A stretch of DNA of 35,000 nucleotides from Chrysomallon squamiferum (GCA_012295275.1 CM022670.1:25199255-25234254), one strand, 5' to 3'; shown: positions 11,101-24,200, counted from the stretch's first letter. The notes: generated by a model not told the origin, from the sequence alone. Numbers and translations are program-made.

Positions 11101-12039
11101 GGAAAAGACAGTGTGCATGTGTGATAGGGTGGGTAAGTAGGCTAAAATTAAATATGTGGTAGGTATAGGAGTGGAAAAGATAGTGTGTATATGAGTCAAG
11201 GTGGGAAACTAGGCTAATGCTAATGATGTAGTGGGTATATGTCTGGGAAAGAGAGTGTCCATGTGAGTCAGGATGGTAAGATGTCAAAGATGTAGCTGGA
11301 ATATGTGTGGCAAAGACAGTGTTATCGTGACCTAGTGTAGGTAAATAGGCTAAATGAAGAACGTGTGCGTATATGTTTGGAAAAGACAGTGTGGTAGTGA
11401 GTTAGGTTGGGTAAGAATGCTAATGTTAAACATTTAGTAGGTATATGTGTGGGAAAGACAGTGTGCACGTGACCTAGGGTTGATAAATATGCTAATGTTA
11501 AAATGTAGTGGGTATATGTGTGGAAAAGACAGTGTGCATTTGAGTTAGGGTGGGATAATGTTAAAGATGTAGTGGGTAAATGTGTGGGAACAGAGAGTGT
11601 GCATGTGAGTCAGGATGGTAAGTAGGCTAATGTCAATGATGTAGTTGGGATATGCGTGCAATAGACAGTCTCATTTGATTTAGGGTGGGTAACTAGGTAA
11701 TGTTAAAGATGTAGCAGGAATATGTGTGGGAAACCCAGTGTTGACGAGACCTAGATATGTAAATAGGCTAATGTTAAAGAAGTAGTGGGTATATGTTTGG
11801 AAAAGACAGTGTGCATATAAGGTACGGTTGTAACTAGACTAATGATAAATATGCATTAGGTATATGTGTGGGAAGGATAGTGTACATGTAACCTAAGGTG
11901 AGTAAAAACGATATGTTAAAGATGTAGTGGGTATATGTGTGGCAAAGACAGTGTGCTCGTCAGTTAGGGTGGGTAACTAGGCTAATGCTAAAGATGCAGT
12001 GTGTATATGTGTGGAAAAGACGATGTGGATGTGAATCAA

Positions 12040-12262
12040 GATGTGTAAGTAGGCTAATGTTAAATATATAATTGGTATATGTCAGCAAAAAACTGTGGGA
12101 ATGTGACTTAGGGTGGCTAACTAGGGTAATGTTAAAGATGTATTGGGTAAATGTTTAAAAAAGACACTGTGTTTTAAAGAGTCAGGATGTGTAAGTAGGC
12201 TAATGTTAAATATATAATTGGTATATGTCAGCAAAAAACTGTGGGAATGTGACTTAGGGTGG
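12040..12262. repeat. 77-bp direct duplication inside the M array
   Basis: The segments at 12040-12116 and 12186-12262 are identical or nearly so and are 146 bp apart, about two units. Both hold the rare variant ATATATAATTGGTATATGTC. Confidence 0.85.
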
Positions 12263-12295
12263 GTAACTAGGATAATGTTAAAGATGTACACGTAA

Positions 12296-13030
12296 TATGT
12301 GTGGGAAGGACAGTGTGCACGTGAGTTAGGGTGGCTAACTAGGCTAATGATAAAATGTAGTGTATATATGTGTGGGAAGGACAGTGTGCACGTGAGTTAG
12401 GGTGGCTAACTAGGCTAATGATAAAATGTAGTGTATATATGTGTGGGAAGGACAGTGTGCACGTGAGTTAGGGTGGCTAACTAGGCTAATGATAAAATGT
12501 AGTGTATATATGTGTGGGAAGGACAGTGTGCACGTGAGTTAGGGTGGCTAACTAGGCTAATGATAAAATGTAGTGTATATATGTGTGGGAAGGACAGTGT
12601 GCACGTGAGTTAGGGTGGCTAACTAGGCTAATGATAAAATGTAGGTATATATGTGTGGGAAGGACAGTGTGCACGTGAGTTAGGGTGGCTAACTAGGCTA
12701 ATGATAAAATGTAGTGTATATATGTGTGGGAAGGACAGTGTGCACGTGAGTTAGGGTGGCTAACTAGGCTAATGATAAAATGTAGGTATATATGTGTGGG
12801 AAGGACAGTGTGCACGTGAGTTAGGGTGGCTAACTAGGCTAATGATAAAATGTAGTGTATATATGTGTGGGAAGGACAGTGTGCACGTGAGTTAGGGTGG
12901 CTAACTAGGCTAATGATAAAATGTAGGTATATATGTGTGGGAAGGACAGTGTGCACGTGAGTTAGGGTGGCTAACTAGGCTAATGATAAAATGTAGGTAT
13001 ATATGTGTGGGAAGGACAGTGTGCATGTGA
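12296..13030. repeat. homogenised sub-array of about 11 near-identical units
   Basis: Units containing GGGAAGGACAGTGTGCACGT start at 12303, 12374, 12445, 12516, 12587, 12657, 12728, 12798, 12869, 12939 and 13009. Spacing is 71 or 70 bp; the 70-bp form lacks one T (GTAGGTATAT instead of GTAGTGTATAT). Confidence 0.95.
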
Positions 13031-13429
13031 CTTAGGGTGGCTAACTAGGGTAATGTTAAAGATGTATTGGGTAAATGTTTAGAAAAGAAACTGTGTTTTA
13101 AAGAGTCTGGACTGGTAAGTAGGCTATTGCTAAAGATGTATTGGGTAAATGTTTAGAAAAGACACTGTTCTTTAAAGAGTCAGGATTGGTAAGTAGGCTA
13201 ATGTGAAAGATGTAATGGGTATATGTGTGGAAAAGACAGTCTGCATATGAGTTAGGGTGGGTAAGTAGGCTAATGATGAAGATATAGTAGGTACATATGG
13301 GGAAAAGAGAGTGTGTACGTGACATAAGGTGGATAAAAAGGCAAATATTAAAGATGTAGTAGGTATATGTGTGGGAAAGACAAGGTGCACTTGAGTTAGG
13401 ATGGGCAACTAGACTAATGTTAAAGATGT

Positions 13430-13650
13430 AATGGTTATACATTTGGGAAAGAGAGTGTTCATATGAATTAGGGTGGTTAGGTAGGCTAATGTTAAAGATG
13501 TAATGGTTATATATTTGGGAAAGAGAGTGTTCATATGAGTTAGGGTGGGTTGGTAGACTAATGTTAAAGATGTAATGGTTATATATTTGGGAAAGACAGT
13601 GTTCATATGAGTTAGGGTGGGTTGGTAGACTAATGTTAAAGATGTATTGG
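13430..13650. repeat. three-unit homogenised patch of the M array
   Basis: 72-bp units sharing GTAATGGTTATATATTTGGG and GTGTTCATATGAGTTAGG. This variant is distinct from the 12.3-13.0 kb patch, showing a second independent local expansion. Confidence 0.85.
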
Positions 13651-16494
13651 GTTATTTATTTGGAAAAGACAGTTTTCATATGAGTTAGTTGGGTTAAGTA
13701 CGATAATCTTAAAGATATAGTTGGTTTATATTTGGGAAAGACAGTGTTCATATGAGTTAGGGTGGGTAAGTACGCTAATGTTAAAGATGTAGTGGGTGTT
13801 TGTGTGGAGAAGACAGTTTGCTTGTGAGTCAGGAGGGGTAAGTAGGCTAATGTTAAATGTATACTTGCTATATGTGAGCAAAAGACTGTGGGCATGTGAA
13901 TTAGGGTGTGTAAGTAGGATAATGTTAAAGATGTAGTTGAAATACGCATGGGAAAGACAGTGTGCACATGACATAGGGCGGGTATATAGGCTAATGTTAA
14001 AGAAGTAGTGGGTTTATGTGTGAAATAGACAGTTCAACGTGAGTTAGGATGTGTTAGGACAATGTTAAAAGACGTATTGGGCAAATATTTGGAAAAGACA
14101 GTGTACATATGAGTTAATGTGGGTAACAAGGCTAATGATAGAAATGTAGTAGTATAAGTGTGGGTATATGTTAGGGTAAGTAAATAGGTTAACGTTAAAG
14201 AAGTAGTGGTTATATGTTTGGAATTGATAGTGTGTATATGGTATAGAGTGGGTAAGTAGGGTAATGTTAAAGATGTAGTGGGTATAGGTGTGTGTAAAAG
14301 AGCGTATTTGACATAAAGTTAGGTTGGGTAAATAGGCTGTTGTTAAAAGATGTAGTGGGGATATGTGTTGGAAATACAGTGTAATGTTCAGTTAGGATTG
14401 TGTGTAAAAGATGTAGGCTAATTTTAAAAAGATGTAGTGGGTTAATGTTTGGAAAAGACAGTTTGCATAAAACAGTTACGTGACGTGGGTAAAAAGGCTA
14501 ACGTTAAAGATGCTGTGGGTATATGTGTGGGAAAATACAGTCTCCATATCAGTAATAGTGGATAAATGGGCTAATTTTAAAGATGTTTATGGGTTAATGT
14601 TTAGGAAAAGACAGTGTGCATGTGAGTCAGGATGGGAAAGTGGGCTAATGTTAAAGATGTAGTAGGTAAATGAGTGGAAATGACAGAGTGTGGACATGAG
14701 TTAAGGTGGGTAAGTATGTTCATGTTAAAGATGTAGTATGTGTATGTGTGGGAAAACAGTTTGCAAAGTCAGTTAGGGTTAGTAAGTAGGCTAGTGTTAA
14801 AGATGTAGTGGATATATGTGTGTGGGAATGACAATGAGCACGTGAGTTCAGTTCGAACTAGGCTAATGTTAAAGATGGGTATATGAGTAAATGACAGCTA
14901 ATTTTAAAAAGATGTTCATGTTAAAAGATGCAGTAGGTTAATGTTGGGAAAACAGTTTGCAAAAGACAGTTAGTGGTAGGTCGACTAATGCTAAAGATGT
15001 TGTGGTATATGTGTGGGAATGACAATGTGTATGTGAGTTATTGTTAGTAAAAGGTGGATGTTAAAGGTTAATATATGTGGAAAAGATATAGTTTTGGGTA
15101 TATAATTTTAACGTGTAGTAGGTGTAAATGACAATGTGTGGATGTTAGGGAAGGTTAGGCTAATGTTAAAGATGTGTGGTTATATGTTTGGGAAAGACAG
15201 TGTTCATATTAATTAGGATTAGTATGTAGGCTAATTTTAAAGATGTAACTTGGTGTATGTGAAAAAAAGACAGTGTAGATGTTAGTTAGGGAGGGTAAAT
15301 AGGCTAATTTTAAAGATGTAGTGGATGTTTGTGTGGAAAAAAAGAGTTTGTGATTCAGGACAGGAAGGGGATAAACAGGATAATCTTTGGTGTGGATAGT
15401 CTTAAGGATGTTTATATATGTGTGGGAAAAGACAGTGTTCCTATGACTTAGGGGCGGTTAAGTAGGCTAATGTTAAAGTATGTAGTGGGTGTATGTGTGG
15501 AAAAGACAATGTGGATGTAAGTTAGGGTTGTGTAACTAGGCTATTATTACAGATGTAGTTTTTATATTTGTGGGAAAGACAGTGTGGATGTGAGTTAGTG
15601 TCAGGTAACTAGGCTAATGATAAAGATGTAGTAGGTATATGTGTGGGAAAAACAATGTCCATGTGAGTTCGGGTTGGTATGTAGGATAATGTTAAAGATA
15701 TATTTGGTATATATATGGGAAAAACAGTGTATATGTGAGTTAGGATTGGTAACTAGGATAATGTTGAAGATGTAGTAGGAATACGTGTGGGAAAGACAGT
15801 GTGCACGTGACCAAGTGCGAGTATATAGGGTAATTTTAAAGATGTAGTACGTTAAAGACAGTGTGCACGTGATTTATTGTTGGTAGGTAAGCTAATGTTA
15901 AAAGATGTGCATATGTTTGTTTGGAAAAGATAATTTGCTTGTGAGTCAGAAGGGGGTAAATGGGATTATGTTAAGTGTGTAGTTGGTTTATGTGTGCGAA
16001 AGACAGTGTGTATATGAGTTAGGGTGGGTAACTTGGCTACTGTTAAAGATGTAGTATGTATATGTGTGGGAAAGACAGTGTGTACTTGAGTTAGTGTGGG
16101 TAACTTGGCTACTGTTAAAGATGTAGTTGGTATGGGTGTGGGAAAGACAGTGTGTAATTGAGTTAGTGTGGGTAACTAGGCGAATGTTAAATATCTAGTG
16201 TCTATAATGTGTGGTAAAAGACAGTTTCATTTGAGTTAGGGTGGATAACTAGGTTACTGTTAAAGATCTAGTGTGAATATGTGTGGTAAAAGACAGTATT
16301 CATGTGAGTTAGGATTGGTTAATAGACTAATGTTAAATATGTAGTAGGTATATGTGTGGGAAAGACATTGTGCATGTGTTTAGGTTGGGTAAGTAGGCTA
16401 ATGTTAAAGATGTAGTAGGTATTTGTGTGGGAAAGACAGTGTGCATCTGAGTTAGGATGGGTAAGTAGGCTAATGTTACAGGTGTAATGGGTAT

Positions 16495-17352
16495 GAAGAG
16501 GGTTGGTTGTGATGTTTGTGGAGATGAGTTTTAAAATGTGATTAATAGTACTGAAATAATGCAAGATCATTTTATTTTTATTTTAAAGAATTGTTTTTTG
16601 TTTTAAAGAATAATTATTTCTAACTCTTGGTAGATTTAAATTCAGCGTTTCGTGAAGAGTATGAATGTCGAGGAATAATTAGTCTGTAACCTTCCGTGAC
16701 TCTGCCTTGACCTCAACTGTGTGTTGGAAGGTTCAAAATCGGATTTTTATTTCTTGAAATTGGCGTCTAGAATTATTTTATGAAACTTGGCATATATATT
16801 TATTATCTTTAAATATCCGATTTCTTTTATTTTGATGAACCGCATAAATCTGCGTCTAAATTATTTTAGTATTTTTTATGTTTAGGTCGACGCTTCTAAA
16901 TCTATTTATTCACAGTATATGACACAAGAACTCTACTTATGGTTTATGGCATTAAAGAAATATATTTCTGTGCATCATATTGAATTAACTGATTAAACAA
17001 CATGCCTTTTTTTTTTTTTTCTCATAATTTAGGATTCAGATAATTTGATAAGTAATTTTTATGGTTCACTGAATAAATAAGTAAATTTATTTTTCATTTA
17101 ATTTTCTGTCTTCTTTAATGAAATATGAAATTACAAGGTAAAGCAGAAATGCATAGTTATATACAGATGAATTAATGGTTGCGCGAGTGAAATGAAGGGA
17201 AAGGTGAAAGGAAAATATTAATTTTATAATTTCTTCTTATAAAGAAATCAGAAATGTATATAAATCTTATTAAATAAATTAAATAAATAAATAAATAAAC
17301 AAATAAATAAGAACGTATGTATGTAGTTAATAAATAAATAAAAAAAAAAAAA

Positions 17353-17394
<42 letters not shown>

Positions 17395-17849
17395 ATGTTT
17401 TTAAAAATATTTTCATATGATTTCTATGTGTCGTATACTTTGAAGAAAATTTTGATAGGTATCATTCCTCACCAAGTAATCTTTTAGAAAAATATTTCAT
17501 AATTTAAAAGATGTAAGAATTTTTTGTACCTAAAATGCAGCGACAAGGAATCACCTGGTGAGTGATGACACCCCCACCTCAGTGTGGCTAATACGGGAAC
17601 TCATACTTGAAAATGAGCTACCGGGGGACTGTTCACCTTAGGTACAGAACAAAACAGCAGAAGTATGTGAATATATATATATATATGTATGTATTAATAT
17701 CATATGGGAAATAGTATTTAATTATTTTTATTATAATTGATAGGAAATGCATAAAAAGAAAATTATATATTCAATTTTGTATCTTGATAAAAAAAAAAGA
17801 AATCCTTCTGAATGAAACACTCATCTACCTAAATTTCTTTCTTCACAAG

Positions 17850-17882
<33 letters not shown>

Positions 17883-18240
17883 TAACTCATATTTTAATTA
17901 TTGTTGTTATTATTATTACCATTATTATTGTTGTTATTACTATTATCATCATTTTTTTTTAATTAGCTAATACTGTGTTCTTATTAACTTACTCCTTTTA
18001 TGTAAGATTAATTAAATTAGGTACGTTTGTTTTCCAAAAAAACCCCACAAAAAACTCTCCTCTCATTTTATGTACACGTTGATTTGAATATGATTAGGAA
18101 AAAAGATACGCTTCTCATAATGCTATGTAATTATCTGAGTATTTCATAACTCCATAAAGAAAATGTGGTTACTGTATCGAACTGGAAAGAAAAAAAAGTT
18201 GCACATGAGCTAGAAATACTTTTATTTTATGTTAAATAGG
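16495..18240. repeat. C block, module 2
   Basis: Full-length C copy closely similar to module 1: hairpin arms at 16688-16695 and 16726-16733, (AAAT)n with an A18 run (about 17276-17396), the 120-bp element (17526-17645), and (TA)n and (ATT)n tracts (about 17671-17945). Confidence 0.85.
17526..17645. repeat. 120-bp conserved element, copy 2
   Basis: Same length and ends as the other copies. It differs from them by one base (AAGGAATCACC instead of AAGGAGTCACC), while the sequence on both sides carries many substitutions and indels. Confidence 0.85.
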
Positions 18241-18865
18241 CAAACTGTAGAATGGTTACCACAAAAAAGGTATTCGAGTGAAAGAGGAGCATTTTAACAA
18301 TCTGCAGCCGTTTACATCGAGTCCTGTTTCGGAGGTTTTTATGATATTTTTGTCTAAAATGAAAAACTGTTCATAGATGATACACGCTTTGCAAGCACAC
18401 GGCGCCATTTTGATTTATATAAATATAACAATAAATTAGATCCTTTACATCTAGATAAGCATAGAACCCAATGCTTATTTCTATTATTTGTTTATTTTCA
18501 TTTATAAATCATTATTCATAATATCTTAGGTATAAATTTAAAGGTCATAGAATTATTGAAAATAAATACGAATGTAAAAAGCGTCGATTAACTTTGTTTC
18601 TGACGTCATCCTTTCCCAGAACGAAATAAGACGTCAATAATTGATTGACGTCATTGATAACAAACACACAGTTTCGGTTTGGGCAGGGCAGAGTATTTCA
18701 CCTCGTGATTGTAGTTAGAAGAAGAGAAAATATCTGTAAGTTAAACATTTCTTTATAGTCGAAAAATATAAACTGAAAATTACTGGATGTGTCACACTAT
18801 TTACTGTATTATAAGATTTAAAATCAAAATAATATTCTTCGAGAGACGTATTTTCACGAAACGCT
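18240..18865. repeat. A block, module 3, internally deleted
   Basis: About 370 bp present in module 2 (roughly 9820-10190) are missing between TATTCGAGTGAAAG and GAGGAGCATTTT. The promoter-like part is kept: GGCGCCATTTTG (18401-18412), TTTATATAA (18414-18422), TGACGTCA (18601-18608 and 18646-18653). Confidence 0.85.
18401..18653. promoter_or_regulatory. promoter-like cassette, module 3
   Basis: Same order and spacing of the YY1-like, TATA-like and paired CRE-like motifs as in module 2, with 45 bp between the palindrome starts. Confidence 0.45.
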
Positions 18866-20370
18866 GTGTTTGTGTGTTATAGAGAGACGATGTGTTTATA
18901 CACGCGTGTGTTGAACAGAGAGTGCATGTGCATGGCTATGTGTGTTGAAGTGTGTGTATGTATGCAAATGTGAAAGCAGGAGTGGCTATATAGGTGAGCA
19001 TGTGTGAGAAAGTGTGGGTGTTTGCGTTTGTGTGTTTGAGAGAGACGCTGGCTATATACATGCATGTGTAGAAGATAGTGTTCATGAGCAGTGATGGGAA
19101 TATGAAAAAACGAATGGGTATTTACGTGTGTATGTCTAAGACAATGTGGGTATATTTGTATGTTTGAGAGAGAGGATGACTATATACATGCGTGTTTCGA
19201 AAATTGTGTGCACGTGCATGTCTACGTGTGTTGAAGTGTGGATATGCTTGCGAATGTGAAAGGAGGAGTGGGTATATACGTGTGAATGTGTGATAAAGTG
19301 TGCGTTTCTGTTTTTGTGGAATAGAGACTGAGGCTGAATATATATATATATGTGTGTGTGTAAGATAGTGCTCATGTGAATGGGTATGTGTGTTGAAGTG
19401 AGGCATGCATGCGTATGTGAAAGAAGGAGCTGGTATATACTAGTGTATATGTAAGAAAGTGGGCGTGCATGTGTTTGTGAGAGTGGATGAGTATATGCAT
19501 GCGTGTGTCGAAGATAGTGTGCATGTGTATGGGTGTTGGTGTTGAAGTGTGAGTATGCATGGGAATATGAAAACAGGAATGGGTATATACGTGTGTATGT
19601 GTAAGAAATTGTGGGTATATGTGTGTATTAGAGAGAGAGGATGGCTATATACATGCGTGTGTCGAAGATGGTTGGCATGTGCATGGCTATGTGTGTTGAA
19701 GTGTGGGTATGCATGCAATGTGAAAGTAGGAGTGGGTATATACGTCTGCCTGTGTAAGAAAGTGGGGATGTATATGTTTGTACGCTAGAGACAGAGGCTG
19801 GGTATATACATAAGTGTGTGGAAGAGAGCGTGCACCTGCATGGGTGGGTATGTGTGTTGAAGAGAGCGTGCACCTGCATGGGTGGGTATGTGTGTTGAAG
19901 AGAGTGTGCACCTGCATGGGTGGGTATGTGTGTTGAAGTGTGGGTATGCTTGCGAATCCGATAGGAGGAGTGGATGTATACGTCTTCATGTTTGAGAAAG
20001 TGGGTATTTGTATTTTTTTATTTAAGAGTGAGGATGGGTATATTATACATGAGTGTGTGTAAGATAGTGTATATGGGTATGTGTGTTGAAGTGTGCGAAT
20101 GTGGAAGGAGAAGTGGGTGTATAAGTGTGCATGTAGAAGAAATTATGGATATATTATATTTTTGTGGGATAGAGATAGAGGCTGAATATATATATATGTG
20201 TGTGTGTGGAAGAGAGTGCTCATGTGAATGGGTATGTGTTTTGAAGTGAGGGTATGCACGCGAATGTGGAAGGAGGAGTGGATATGTTGATGTGCATTTG
20301 TAAGAAAGTGTGGGTATTTGTGTTTGTGTGTTGGAGAGAGAGTATTGCTATATACGTGTGTGAGTGTGTG
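18865..20370. repeat. G array, module 3, about nine units
   Basis: Expanded GT-rich array, unit about 150-165 bp, with landmarks TTGAAGTGTGGGTATGC and AGGAGTGGGTATATACG. It is rich in alternating purine-pyrimidine runs (TATATACATGCGTGTG). It includes a 38-bp unit repeated three times at 19823-19936. Confidence 0.88.
19823..19936. repeat. 38-bp unit in three tandem copies
   Basis: Copies at 19823-19860, 19861-19898 and 19899-19936, each AGAGAG(C/T)GTGCACCTGCA followed by TGGGTGGGTATGTGTGTTGA. The third differs at one base. Confidence 0.93.
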
Positions 20371-21095
20371 CGAAGGATAGTGTGTATGTGAGTTAGGATA
20401 GGTATGTAGGTTAATGTGAAAGATGTAGTGTGTGTGTGAGTTAGGATAGGTATGTAGGCTAATGTGAAAGATAGTGTGTATGTGAGTTAAGATAGGTATG
20501 TAGGTTAATGTGAAAGATGTAGTGTGTGTGTGAGTTAGGATAGGTATGTAGGCTAATGTGAAAGATGTAGTGGGTATGTGAGTTAGGATAGGTATGTAGG
20601 CTAATGTGAAAGATAGTGTGTATGTGAGTTAAGATAGGTATGTAGGCTAATGTGAAAGATGTAGTGGGTATGTGAGTTAGGATAGGTATGTAGGCTAATG
20701 TGAAAGATGTAGTGGGTATGTGAGTTAGGATAGGTATGTAGGCTAATGTGAAAGATGTAGTGGGTATGTGAGTTAAGATAGGTATGTAGGTTAATGTGAA
20801 AGATGTAGTGTGTATGTGAGTTAGGATAGGTATGTAGGTTAATGTGAAAGATAGTGTATGTGAGTTAGGATAGGTATGTAGGCTAATGTGAAAGATGTAG
20901 TGGGTATGTGAGTTAAGATAGGTATGTAGGCTAATGTGAAAGATAGTGTGTATGTGAGTTAAGATAGGTATGTAGGCTAATGTGAAAGATAGTGTGTATG
21001 TGAGTTAGGATAGGTATGTAGGTTAATGTGAAAGATAGTGTGCATCTGAGTTAGGATAGGTATGTAGGCTAATGTGAAAGATGTAGTGGGTATGT
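20370..21095. repeat. shortened M array, module 3, about 15 units of 46-48 bp
   Basis: Units carry GTGAGTTAGGATAGGTATG, TAGGCTAATGTGAAAGAT and an optional GTAGTG. They correspond to the 72-bp unit without the ATATGTGTGGAAAAGACAG part. Confidence 0.92.
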
Positions 21096-22139
21096 AGAGA
21101 GGTGGTTTAGATATTTGTGGAGATTTGTTAAAATGTGAATTAATAATAATTAAATATTGTAATATGATTTTATTTTATTATGTTTTTCATTAAAGAATAC
21201 TTAATAGTTTGTTTAATGTGGTGTATTTATAATTATTTCTAACTCTAGATAGATAATTGAAATTCATTGTTTTGTGAAGGGTATGAATGTCGAGGAATAA
21301 CCTTCCGTGACTCTGCCTTGACCCCAGCTGTGTGTTGGAAGAATCAAAATCGGATTTTTATTTCTTGAAATTGGCGTCTAGAATTCTTTTATGAAACTTG
21401 GCATATATATTTATTATCATTAAATATCCGATTTCTTTTATTTTGATTACCCGCATAAATATGCCTCGAAATTATTCTATCATCTTTTATATTTAGGTCG
21501 ACGCTTCTAAATCTATTTATTCACAGTATATGACACAAGAACTCTACTTATATTTTATGGCATTAATGAAATATATTTCTGTGCATCATATTGAATTAAT
21601 TGATTAAACAACATGTATTTTTTTTCTCATAATTTAGGATTCAGATAATTTGATAAGTAATGTTGATGGTTCACTGAATAAATAAGTAAATTTATTTTTC
21701 ATTTAATTTTCTGTCTTCTTTATTATAATAAGAAATTACAGTATAAATCAGAAATGCATGAATTAATAGTTACGTGAGTGAAAAGAAAGGGGAAAGGTAA
21801 AAGGAAAATAGATATTAATTTTAATTTTATAATTTCTTCTTATAAAGAAATCAGAAATGTAGATAACTCTTATTAATGAGTTTCGAAATGAACAGTATTG
21901 ACTTTTCTTGTTTGAAACAAAATTGTATGTATATTGTTTAACATTAAATACTTCATATTTACTTGTAAATGATAAAAAATTCACAAAAAGCAAACAGATA
22001 AAAATTACTAGATAATAAATACAAATTAAACAAAGAAATCAATAAACATATAAATAAGAAAGCATGTAAGTAGTTAATAAATAAATAAATAAATGTTTTA
22101 AAATATTTTCAAATGATTTCTCTGTGTCATATACTTTGA
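21095..22139. repeat. C block, module 3, truncated
   Basis: The C sequence ends at TATACTTTGAA and is joined directly to A-block sequence (AATAAACATTATATTATCG). The 120-bp element and the following (CT)n/(ATT)n part are missing. The right hairpin arm is mutated. A 76-codon minus-strand frame (21763-21993) has no recognisable motif and is not called. Confidence 0.85.
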
Positions 22140-22745
22140 AAATAAACATTATATTATCGTTGTCACACGATACTAATTACAAAATAAGACTCATTCGTTT
22201 ACATCGAGTCCTGTTTAGGAGGTTTTTATGATATTTTTGTCTAAAATGAAACACTGTTAATAGATGATACACGCTTTGCAAGCACACGGCGCCATTTTGA
22301 TTTATATAACGGTAACAATAAATTAGATTCTTTACAACTAGATAAGCATAGAAACCAATGCTTATTTTTATTATTTGTTTATTTTCATTTATAAATCATT
22401 ATTCATAAAATCTGAGATACAAATTTAAAGGTAATTTTTGAAAATAAATACGAATGTAAAAAGCGTCGATTAACTTTGTTTCTGACGTCATCCTTTCCCA
22501 GCACTCAATAGGACGTCAATAATTGATTGACGTCATTGAGAACAAACACACAGTTGCGGTTTGGGCAGGGCAGAGTATTTCACCTCGTGATTGTAGTTTG
22601 AAGAAGAGAAAATATCTGTAAGTTAAACATTTCTTTATAGTCGAAGAATATAAACTGAAAATTACTGGATGTGTCACACTATTTACTGTATTATAAGATT
22701 TAAAATCAAAATAATATTCTTCGAGAGACATATTTTCACGAAACG
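22140..22745. repeat. A block, module 4
   Basis: Short A copy, nearly identical to 25241-25846 with only a handful of substitutions. It carries GGCGCCATTTTG (22288-22299), TTTATATAA (22301-22309) and TGACGTCA at 22483-22490 and 22528-22535. Confidence 0.88.
22288..22535. promoter_or_regulatory. promoter-like cassette, module 4
   Basis: YY1-like, TATA-like and paired CRE-like motifs in the same order as in modules 2, 3 and 5. Confidence 0.45.
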
Positions 22746-23860
22746 CTTGGGTATCTGTGTTTGTGTGTTATAGAGAGAGGATGGGTATATACACGCATGT
22801 GTGGAAGGTAGTGTGCATGTGCATGATTATGTTGTTGAAGAGTGGGAAGGCATGCGAATGTGAAAGGAGGAATGGGTATATACGTGTGCATGTGTGAGAA
22901 TGTGTGGGTATTTGTGTGAGTTTGAGAGAGAGGCTGGATATATACATGCATGTTTGGAAGATTGTGTGTAGGTGCATTGCTATATGTGTTGAAGAATGGG
23001 TATACATGTGAATGTGAAAAGAGGAGTGGGCGTATACGTGTGTGTGTCTAAGAAAGTGTGGGTATGTGTGTGTGTTTGAGAGAGAGGATGGCTATATACA
23101 TGCGTGTGTCGAAAATTGTGTACACGTGCATGGCTATGCGTGTGAAGTGTGGGTATGCTTGCGAATGTGAAAGGAGAAGTGGGTATGTACGTGTGCATGT
23201 GTGAGAAAGTGTGGGTATTTGTGTTTGTGTGTTTGAGAGAGGCTGAGTATATACATGCATGTGTGTAAGATAGTGCGCATGTGAATGGGTATGTGTGTTG
23301 AAGTGTGGGTATACATGCGAATGTGAAAGGAGGAGTGGATGTGCATTTGTAAGAAAGTGTGGGTATTTGTGTTTGCATGTTTGAGAGAGAGGCTGGGTAT
23401 ATACATGCGTGTGTTGAAGATAGTGTGCATGTGAATGGGTGTTGGTGTTGAAGTGTGGTTACGCTTGCGAGTAGTAGGTTTATACGTGTGCATATGTGAG
23501 GAAGTGTGTATTAGAGAGAGAGAGGATAGGTATATAGATGCGTGAGTCGAAAATTGTGTGCACGTGCATGGCTGTGTGTACTGGTTTGGTTACGCTTGCG
23601 AATGTCAAAGGAGTAGTGGATGTGTACGTGTCCGTTTGGGGATATGTATTTGTGTGTTTGAGAGAGAGGCTGGGTATATATACAGGTGTGTGTTAAAGAG
23701 AGTGTGCATGGGTATGTCTTTTGAAATGTGGGTATGTCTGTTGAAGTGTGGAAGGAAGAGTGGATATGTTGGTGTGTACATGTAAGAAAGTGTGGGTATT
23801 TGTGTTTTTGTGTTGGAGAGAGAGTATTGTTATGTACGTGTGTGAGTGTGTGCGAAAGAT
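22745..23860. repeat. G array, module 4
   Basis: About seven GT-rich units, nearly identical unit by unit to module 5 (25846-26965), apart from small indels such as the one near 23270 against 26370. Confidence 0.88.
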
Positions 23861-24200
23861 AGTGTGTATGTGAGTTAAGATAGGTATGTAGGCTAATGTG
23901 AAAGATGTAGTGTGTATGTGAGTTAAGATAGTATGTAGGCTAATGTGAAAGATAGTGTGTATGTGAGTTAAGATAGGTATGTAGGTTAATGTGAAAGATG
24001 TAGTGTGTATGTGAGTTAGGATAGGTATGTAGGTTAATGTGAAAGATGTAGTGTGTATGTGAGTTAAGATAGGTATGTAGGCTAATGTGAAAGATGTAGT
24101 GTGTATGTGAGTTAAGATAGGTATGTAGGCTAATGTGAAAGATGTAGTGTGTATGTGAGTTAAGATAGGTATGTAGGCTAATGTGAAAGATGTAGTGGGT
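23860..24200. repeat. shortened M array, module 4, about seven units
   Basis: 46-48-bp units of the module 3 type, mostly the GTTAAGATAGG variant. Confidence 0.9.

Larger units (their letters stand above)
11100..16495. repeat. M minisatellite, module 2, about 75 units
   Basis: The longest M array. Unit of 70-72 bp, with degenerate parts (about 14150-15470) and locally homogenised parts (12296-13030 and about 13430-13650). Its last units match the last units of module 1 (GACATTGTGCATGTGTTTAG at about 7732 and 16364). Confidence 0.93.

Noticed and set aside
10742-11287. 181-codon minus-strand frame in module 2
   Set aside because: It runs across the A-G-M junction and is made of repeat translation. 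Homologous positions in other modules are not open.
21763-21993. 76-codon frame present twice (also 24864-25094)
   Set aside because: Both copies belong to the same recent duplication, so their identity says nothing about selection. The composition is that of AT-rich noncoding DNA and there is no motif.
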